Part shown: positions 6,048 to 10,189 of the stretch, in pieces
How the letters are laid out: each line of letters begins with the position of its first letter
Position numbering within the stretch: the stretch's first letter is position 1
Assembly: GCA_000432735.1 (NCBI GenBank)
Contig: FR887810.1
Location: 1 to 10,189 of the forward strand
Direction: 5' to 3'
From: Bacteroides sp. CAG:443
Lineage (GTDB): Bacteria > Bacteroidota > Bacteroidia > Bacteroidales > Bacteroidaceae
DNA: 10,189 nucleotides
Translations under genes and position numbers: made by a program
The notes under the pieces: model-generated
Told to the model about the DNA's origin: nothing
What the model saw: only the letters and a program-made list of their open reading frames with translations
The model's database searches: none

Positions 6048-7093
6048 ATTCCATGTTGAAACTCTTTGATGCGCTGTTCTTCACTTAGGCGGCATATTAG
6101 CAGCTGACCTTTTTTTTCTGCTACGATGTAGCCGTCTAGACCTTCCAGTACCACCTTGCGTTCATCCGCCACATGCACCACACAGTCCCGGCAGCCGAAC
6201 AGCTTCACGTTTGTTCCTACAGAGGCATTGCCATTCTCATCCTGCGGCAACAGCGTGTGCAGCGACCCCCAGCTGCCCAGGTCACTCCATCCGAACTCTG
6301 CCGGCAGCACAAAGATGTCCTCCGCCTTTTCCATTACTGCATAGTCGATGGAAATTTTTTCGCAGGTAGGGAAGAAGCATTTTAGTTCCTCCGCTTCCCT
6401 GTCCGTAAATAAGGCAGGCTCCAGCTCGTCCATCACTCCCGCAATTTGCGGCGCGTACCTGCGTAGAGCATTCGTAATCGTTTCCACGTTCCACACAAAT
6501 ATTCCCGCGTTCCAGAAATAATTTCCCGCTACCAGATACCTCTTCGCCGTTTCCACGTCCGGTTTCTCCTTGAATGCTTCCACTTTGCAGATACCATTCT
6601 CGTCGGCTTCACCCAAAGCAGCTATGTACCCGTAGCCCGTTTCCGGTCGAGTAGGCTTCATGCCCAAGGTCACAATAGCATTCGATTCCGCCGTTTTCTC
6701 CAGTGCTAGCCGGATGCAGCGGACAAACTCCGTCGTATCAATCACCAGTGCATCCGAGGGAGTTACTACGATGTTCGTCTGCGGGAACTCCTTTCGGATC
6801 TTCCAGCACGCATATGCGATACACGGTGCCGTATTTCTTGCCTCCGGTTCCGCCAGAATGTGCTGCTTTGGAATCTGCGGTAACTGCTCCTTTACGATGT
6901 CTACGTACTTTTCCGAGGTCACTACCCAGAAATTCTCTTTCGGGCAGATATCCTTGAAACGCTCTACCGTGAGCTGAATTAACGATTTTCCTACGCCCAT
7001 TACATCAATGAACTGTTTGGGGCATTCGGGGGTACTCATGGGCCAGAAACGGCTTCCTATGCCGCCTGCCATAATGACTACGTGGGTTTGCAT
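6041..7093 (-). CDS. manC: Mannose-1-phosphate guanylyltransferase
   Basis: This enzyme makes GDP-mannose from mannose 1-phosphate and GTP in the cytosol. GDP-mannose is the donor for mannose and the precursor of GDP-fucose in capsules, O-antigen-like glycans and glycoproteins. The 350-residue chain is the short form with only the nucleotidyltransferase domain, without the C-terminal phosphomannose isomerase domain of the bifunctional enzymes. Visible motifs are the pyrophosphorylase signature GGIGSRFWPMS...PKQF (10-28), EPEARNTAP (82-90), TPSDALV (111-117), ETGYGYI (151-157), VEAFKEKPD (171-179), YFWNAGIFVW (192-201) and WSDLGSWGSL (about 268-277). It lies 14 bp after the epimerase gene and is probably co-transcribed with it, since no promoter is visible in the gap. 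A hairpin at the stop and a strong terminator follow. Related sugar-1-phosphate guanylyltransferases are the main alternative. Confidence 0.93.
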   Translation of the reverse strand: MQTHVVIMAGGIGSRFWPMSTPECPKQFIDVMGVGKSLIQLTVERFKDICPKENFWVVTSEKYVDIVKEQLPQIPKQHILAEPEARNTAPCIAYACWKIRKEFPQTNIVVTPSDALVIDTTEFVRCIRLALEKTAESNAIVTLGMKPTRPETGYGYIAALGEADENGICKVEAFKEKPDVETAKRYLVAGNYFWNAGIFVWNVETITNALRRYAPQIAGVMDELEPALFTDREAEELKCFFPTCEKISIDYAVMEKAEDIFVLPAEFGWSDLGSWGSLHTLLPQDENGNASVGTNVKLFGCRDCVVHVADERKVVLEGLDGYIVAEKKGQLLICRLSEEQRIKEFQHGIT

Positions 7094-7107
7094 AGATATA
7101 AATATTC

Positions 7108-8121
7108 TTATTTTAAAAAGAGTCTATCATTATCATTAAACCAGTCATTAAGTGCTTCTTCAAAAGTCCATTTAAACTGATAACCTGAGCTTTTCAATTT
7201 CTTACCACAAATGTTAGTAGAAATTTGTAACTTCTTTACTCGGGCAGGACAGATACCCATTGGTGCACCCAATGCTCCGATGATTGTAGCTGCGGGCATA
7301 ATTATCCAGTTAGGAATATCAAATACGGTGGAAGTCAGTCCGGTAACTTTTTTCATAGCTTCTACAATGTGCTGAATGGTATAAGCTGGTTCAAAACAAC
7401 AGTTGTAAAGTTCTACTCCTTCTTCATGGTTTTCAAGTCTGTATACCATGAAACGTACCAGTTCTTTTACGTAGATACAAGCTTTGATGGTATCTTTGCG
7501 TCCCGGATAAGCAAATTCATGTTTTCTTATAGCCCAATATAGGCGTGTAAAATTTCCATTCTCCCCTTTACCGAAAACAACTCCCGGACGTACGATAGTA
7601 AGCTGTCTTTCCTTCTCGTTTTTGGCTTGCCAAATAGTATGTATTTTTTCTGCAACTAGTTTTGATATTCCATAAGGAGTATTAGGAGTAGGAAGAGTCG
7701 TTTCCTCTTTTAGTTCCTCTGCTGCACCATATGGAGCTATTGAGCTGGTAAACACAATTTTTTTGATACCATGCTTTTCAGCGAAAGCACACACATTCTC
7801 AGCTCCACGAATATTGGTTTCAAAATATTCATGGTCAGGATGACCTGGAGTGCGATGTACTGCTGCAAAGTTGAAGATAATATCCTCACTTGATACAGGA
7901 ACATTTAGTTCTATAGGTTTACGTACGTCACAATAAATAAATTCGGATTTTACAGTTTCTCCATCTTTCAAGGGAGATTTGTAATCTTTTACTGTGGGGA
8001 GTGGAGTGCCTGGTTTTACAACATCCAGATTATATACTTTTGCTTCCGGATGAAGTTCGTTCAGTAATTTTGTAAGATGGGTACCGATAAAGCCGGTACC
8101 TCCAGTAATGAAGTAATTCAT
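7108..8121 (-). CDS. NAD-dependent sugar epimerase/dehydratase (extended SDR)
   Basis: This is a 337-residue Rossmann-fold enzyme of the extended short-chain dehydrogenase family, which usually epimerises, dehydrates or reduces nucleotide sugars. The cofactor site TGGTGFIG lies at residues 6-13. The catalytic set is visible as TSSIAPYG (Ser126/Ser127) and the YGISK motif with Tyr150 and Lys154. CDVRK (64-68) is the usual acidic turn. RPGVVFG (after about 178) starts the substrate domain. The exact substrate is not deducible; UDP- or GDP-sugar epimerase or reductase are all possible. The gene is visibly richer in A and T than manC and tkt, as is common for polysaccharide-locus genes acquired by transfer. 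It is followed after 14 bp by manC. Upstream only about 21 bp remain before IS66 debris begins, and I see no TAnnTTTG box on the minus strand there, so its native promoter or upstream cistrons have probably been cut away. Confidence 0.88.
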   Translation of the reverse strand: MNYFITGGTGFIGTHLTKLLNELHPEAKVYNLDVVKPGTPLPTVKDYKSPLKDGETVKSEFIYCDVRKPIELNVPVSSEDIIFNFAAVHRTPGHPDHEYFETNIRGAENVCAFAEKHGIKKIVFTSSIAPYGAAEELKEETTLPTPNTPYGISKLVAEKIHTIWQAKNEKERQLTIVRPGVVFGKGENGNFTRLYWAIRKHEFAYPGRKDTIKACIYVKELVRFMVYRLENHEEGVELYNCCFEPAYTIQHIVEAMKKVTGLTSTVFDIPNWIIMPAATIIGALGAPMGICPARVKKLQISTNICGKKLKSSGYQFKWTFEEALNDWFNDNDRLFLK

Positions 8122-8174
8122 CTGTTTTTTTATTGTATGTATGTTAGCGTCTAATTTTGACGTGTGGTATAGTG

Positions 8175-8197
8175 AAAGCCGCTTTTTAGCGGTTTTT
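8175..8197 (+). terminator. Hairpin with T-tract at the end of IS66 remnant A
   Basis: AAAGCCGC (8175-8182) pairs with GCGGTTTT (8189-8196) with one G-U wobble around TTTTTA, followed by more T. It faces into the element and would stop transcription entering from the host side. The counterpart in remnant B has a broken stem (GCAG for GCGG); the one in remnant C keeps the 4-bp core. Confidence 0.45.
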
Positions 8198-8224
8198 ATT
8201 AAAAATCAAAAAATGATATGATTG

Positions 8225-8483
8225 TTGATATTTGTTGGTATTCATTCCGATTGTTATAGGCAGGAAATTTTCATAATCCTTTCTTCTTTTGACAATTTTG
8301 TGGAAGAATTTCTTCAGATATTCTAGAGCTGACAGCCCGTTCACTCGGCGTGTTGACAGCAGCGTATAGATACATTTACCATGCGGCTGCTAACAAAGAA
8401 CTGCAAGTTCTTGCGTTCACCTGCCAAAGGACGGATGAAACGTTCTGCTATCGAATTGTCGATGTCATAACATCTATCATTCA
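8225..8483 (-). pseudogene. IS66 transposase C-terminal fragment (copy A), frameshifted
   Basis: Read on the minus strand from 8483, the fragment starts NDRCYDIDNSIAERFIRP, which carries the last catalytic residue (Glu codon 8443-8445) of the IS66 DDE transposase. LAGERKNLQFFVSSRM follows. After VNVS it loses about 10 bases relative to copy C and goes out of frame. The closing KDYEN and TNKY segments are recognisable further on in another frame. The stop codon used in copies B and C is changed here (TAA to CAA at 8225-8227). There is no start and no N-terminal part, so it is a dead fragment. Confidence 0.8.
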
Positions 8484-8645
8484 GTTAGTGTCCAATTTTG
8501 ACGTGTAGTATAGTGAAAGCCGCTTTTTAGCAGTTTTCTATTAGAAAAAATTAAAAATTAAACTTAACTATTAATATTTGTTAGTGTTAATTTCAATTGT
8601 CATAGGCAGGAGATTTTCATAATCCTTTCTCCCTTTGACAATTTC
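8484..8645 (-). mobile_element. IS66-family right-end remnant B (terminal fragment only)
   Basis: This 162-bp piece opens with GTTAGTGTCCAATTTTGACG and is clearly similar to copies A and C over its whole length. It keeps the terminal repeat, the (mutated) hairpin region and the A/T-rich tract. It breaks off after GACAATTTC, where copy C starts with TCCAATTTTGAC. The shared CAATTT at the break suggests a short-homology deletion. Confidence 0.8.
8571..8645 (-). pseudogene. Last codons of an IS66 transposase (copy B)
   Basis: The minus strand encodes EIVKGRKDYENLLPMTIEIN followed by TNKY and a TAA stop (8571-8573). The GRKDYENLLP stretch is the family's C-terminal IS66 motif and matches copy C almost residue for residue. 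Everything upstream of these codons is missing. Confidence 0.75.
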
Positions 8646-8989
8646 TCCAATTTTGACGTGTAGTATAGGGAAAGCCGCTTTTCAGCGGTTTCCTATTAAA
8701 AAAATCAAAAATTGAACGTGATTATTAATATTTGTTAGTATTAATTCCGATTGTCATGGGCAGGAGATTTTCATAATCCTTTCTCCCTTTGACAATTTCG
8801 TGGAAGAATTTCTTGAGATATTCCAGAGCAGCGTTCATTCGGCATGTTGAGAGCAGCGTATGGTAGGCTGCCGATACATTTGCCATACGGCTGTTAACCA
8901 AGAACTGCGAGTTCTTGCGCTCACCCGCCAGCGAAAGGATGAAACAGTCTCGGCAGCTGGTTATCTCCTGAGCTGAAAGCCCTCTTAAT
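8646..8989 (-). mobile_element. IS66-family right-end remnant C
   Basis: This third fragment of the lineage lacks the first bases of the terminal repeat (it starts at TCCAATTTTGACG) but is otherwise collinear with copy A. It ends at the GTAAGC terminus of a different IS66 element at 8990. If that element inserted cleanly, the eight bases CTCTTAAT (8982-8989) would be one half of its target duplication. Confidence 0.75.
8725..8989 (-). pseudogene. IS66 transposase C-terminal fragment (copy C), frameshifted
   Basis: The readable minus-strand part contains SLAGERKNSQFLVNSRMANV, then SAAYHTLLSTCRMNAALEYL, then KKFFHEIVKGRKDYENLLP and a TAA stop at 8725-8727. This is the IS66 C-terminal domain. 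The catalytic-Glu motif is still detectable at about 8949-8967 (the nucleotides of GAT-AAC-CAG-CTG and CC-GAG) but is split by single-base and two-base indels. An in-frame ATG at 8997 lies in the neighbouring element and is not a genuine start. Confidence 0.8.
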
Positions 8990-9000
8990 GTAAGCACTCA

Positions 9001-9046
9001 ATTTAGGGCATACCCCTTTGAAAGGTCACTTTTAAGTGCCCTAAAT
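9001..9046. repeat. Inverted repeat in the IS66 right end
   Basis: ATTTAGGGCA (9001-9010) and TGCCCTAAAT (9037-9046) are perfect 10-bp complements around 26 nt that contain further short pairings (CCTT-TGA-AAGG). No T-tract follows on the minus strand, so a subterminal structure or binding site of the element is more likely than a terminator. Confidence 0.6.
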
Positions 9047-9075
9047 CGAATTTTGTTAATTAATTAGTTTTGAAT

Positions 9076-10189
9076 TTAACATTGGCCGATAGCCAAAGTG
9101 ATTTTGTCAGGCACCATGTTAACATAATCCCTGCATCCGTTAAAGATATTTTTGAAAAAAGTTCCGATGAAGTTCCAGACAGAACTGCCATGGAGCTTTA
9201 CCGTTCCTATTACACTATGATAAGTCGCAGCCATCTCGGCACCGGCATCACTTCCATAATGCAGTGAATTGTTGCGTTGGGTAGTTAGTTTCCGGATGGT
9301 TCGCTCTGCAAGATTATTGTCTATCGGCAGTTCGCCGTCATCCAGGTAAGCAAAGATCTCTTTCCAGAACCGGTTCAGATAATTAAGAGCTTCTGTATAA
9401 TACTGACTTCTGAATTCTGAATCCTTTGACAGCTCACTATCCAACAGGCTGCGCAACTCTATCAGGAGTTCTTTCGTTTCCAGGCTTTGTCTTTCCCGCA
9501 ACCTCTCTTCCGGAGTAAGCCCGGCTTCATCACATTTGCGCTCCCTCATGAAGAATTCCTTTAAAATATTGGAAAAGCGTTCAGCTGTCGGTTCACCACC
9601 CTGATTGGAAGCCTTGACAAACTTGTTCTTGGCATGTGACATACAGACTTGATGCACGGTATCTTTAAACTGGGCGGATTTTTTCTGAGCCTTGTTGACC
9701 AATACCCAGATATAACACTTCTTGTAGTGGTCATATTTGCGTACTTTACAGGTCTCATTGCAGTTCACTATCGAGTCCTTTTCCAAGGCAACAGACTTCG
9801 TGTTTTTAGAAATGGTCATTCCCATATCTGTCAGCCACTGGTGAAGAAGACCGAAAGTCACATTCTTTACATAAACCTCATAGGCTATTGCCTGCAGGAA
9901 CTCAGGAGTGGCTTTGGTCCCCTCGAATTTGGTGATTACCTCCAGATGGCCTTCTGAGGGAAAATAACCCCACTTCGGCTTTTTGCCCGGCTCCGCATAA
10001 ACCATCTCAAAACATTCACCCGATACTCCCATGGTTTTATATCCGTCGGGACGATTGCTCAGGTCACGTTCCTTTTGGGGACGAGCCGGCTCATTCCGGG
10101 ATTCGTTATTGTCTACAGAATCCGTACGGAGCGTATCGTCCGTACCGTCATAATCATCTTTCTCCTTTTGCCGGTCAGAAGCGTTCTGT
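9076..10189 (-). CDS. IS66-family transposase (TnpC), 5' end beyond window, probably inactive
   Basis: The frame is open from the right edge to a TAA at 9076-9078, giving 370 codons. The ATG at 10032 is internal, because in-frame codons continue upstream (RPDGYKT, and before it an acidic linker). The C-terminal half is classic IS66: MSHAKNKF, then a helical spacer (PEERLRERQSLETKELL), YLDDGELPIDNNLAERTIRKL with the catalytic Glu (codon 9304-9306), YHSVIGTVKLHG, and the closing IFNGCRDYVNMVPDKI motif. Two oddities stand out. The first catalytic acid, normally in a CDET motif, reads NCNET (Asn codon 9757-9759). Also, the segment between WVLVNKAQK and FKDTVHQVCMSHAKNKF is only a few residues long, whereas family members carry some 40-50 residues there with the second Asp (a DGY motif). 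The protein should therefore lack transposition activity although the frame is intact. Confidence 0.88.
   Translation of the reverse strand, partial: QNASDRQKEKDDYDGTDDTLRTDSVDNNESRNEPARPQKERDLSNRPDGYKTMGVSGECFEMVYAEPGKKPKWGYFPSEGHLEVITKFEGTKATPEFLQAIAYEVYVKNVTFGLLHQWLTDMGMTISKNTKSVALEKDSIVNCNETCKVRKYDHYKKCYIWVLVNKAQKKSAQFKDTVHQVCMSHAKNKFVKASNQGGEPTAERFSNILKEFFMRERKCDEAGLTPEERLRERQSLETKELLIELRSLLDSELSKDSEFRSQYYTEALNYLNRFWKEIFAYLDDGELPIDNNLAERTIRKLTTQRNNSLHYGSDAGAEMAATYHSVIGTVKLHGSSVWNFIGTFFKNIFNGCRDYVNMVPDKITLAIGQC

Larger units (their letters stand above)
8143..8483 (-). mobile_element. IS66-family right-end remnant A
   Basis: This is the first of three successive fragments of the same IS66 lineage. 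It begins with GTTAGCGTCTAATTTTGACG, the terminal repeat region, continues through a hairpin and an A/T-rich untranslated part, and then enters transposase C-terminal coding sequence. It ends abruptly where remnant B begins with GTTAGTGTCC, which suggests that B inserted into A or that the two were joined by deletion. Confidence 0.8.
8990..10189 (-). mobile_element. IS66-family element of a second lineage, right end and partial body
   Basis: The boundary is set at GTAAGC (8990-8995), the usual first bases of IS66-family ends, just where similarity to remnant C stops. About 80 bp of untranslated end sequence precede the transposase stop at 9076. The element runs beyond the right edge, so its other end and the accessory tnpA/tnpB genes cannot be judged. 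It is a different lineage from copies A-C, because its transposase C-terminus reads LAIGQC rather than INTNKY and its end sequence is unrelated. Confidence 0.75.

Noticed and set aside
8152..8159. TAATTTTG, a plus-strand match to the -7 consensus at the end of remnant A
   Set aside because: It points into the dead IS fragment, has no TTTG at the expected -33 position, and copies B and C have CAATTTTG. It is probably chance within the terminal repeat.
8143..8989. CRISPR array or tandem regulatory repeats
   Set aside because: The repeats are long (over 160 bp), unequal in length and partly coding, and translate to the IS66 transposase C-terminus. There are no short regular repeats or spacers.
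9076..10032. Taking the ATG at 10032 as the transposase start
   Set aside because: The same frame continues without a stop to the right edge with IS66-like linker sequence, so the true N-terminus lies outside the window.

Overview
The window looks like chromosomal DNA from a gut Bacteroides or a close relative. The evidence is the Bacteroidota promoter signature (-7 box TAnnTTTG, with a -33 TTTG spaced 19 bp upstream in one case), the absence of obvious Shine-Dalgarno sites, a DUF4468-type secreted protein, a Bacteroidota-type transketolase, a Wzi-family capsule protein and IS66-family transposase genes. All confident genes lie on the minus strand, so transcription runs from right to left. 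The species cannot be named from the sequence alone.

Layout, left to right. Positions 1-53 may hold the tail of a plus-strand gene, followed by a strong hairpin (71-119) that can end transcription from both sides. Next is a secreted DUF4468-type protein (154-1212) with its own promoter. A 78-nt structured element (1326-1403) follows the rpiB-tkt operon (1432-3878), which encodes ribose-5-phosphate isomerase B and transketolase of the non-oxidative pentose phosphate pathway. Immediately upstream of tkt is a two-gene unit: a Wzi-family outer-membrane protein (4415-5905) whose stop codon abuts the start of a lipocalin-like lipoprotein (3938-4414). Its promoter overlaps the T-tract of the terminator of the next unit. 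That unit is manC (GDP-mannose synthesis, 6041-7093) with an extended-SDR sugar-nucleotide epimerase/dehydratase gene (7108-8121) just upstream.

From 8143 to the right edge everything is mobile-element DNA. Three successive right-end fragments of one IS66 lineage lie in the same orientation (8143-8483, 8484-8645, 8646-8989). They are abutted by a longer IS66 element of a different lineage (8990 to beyond the edge). Its transposase frame is open but appears to have lost two of the three DDE catalytic acids, one by an Asp-to-Asn change and one by an in-frame deletion.

How the genes fit together: manC, the epimerase, the Wzi protein and perhaps the lipoprotein look like the edge of a surface-polysaccharide locus. 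The IS66 debris begins only about 21 bp upstream of the epimerase start and probably separates it from its former upstream neighbours or promoter. No wholly new defence or catalytic system is visible. The most unusual items are the IS66 graveyard, the apparently dead but open transposase, the branched RNA-like element after rpiB, and the tight Wzi/lipoprotein pairing.
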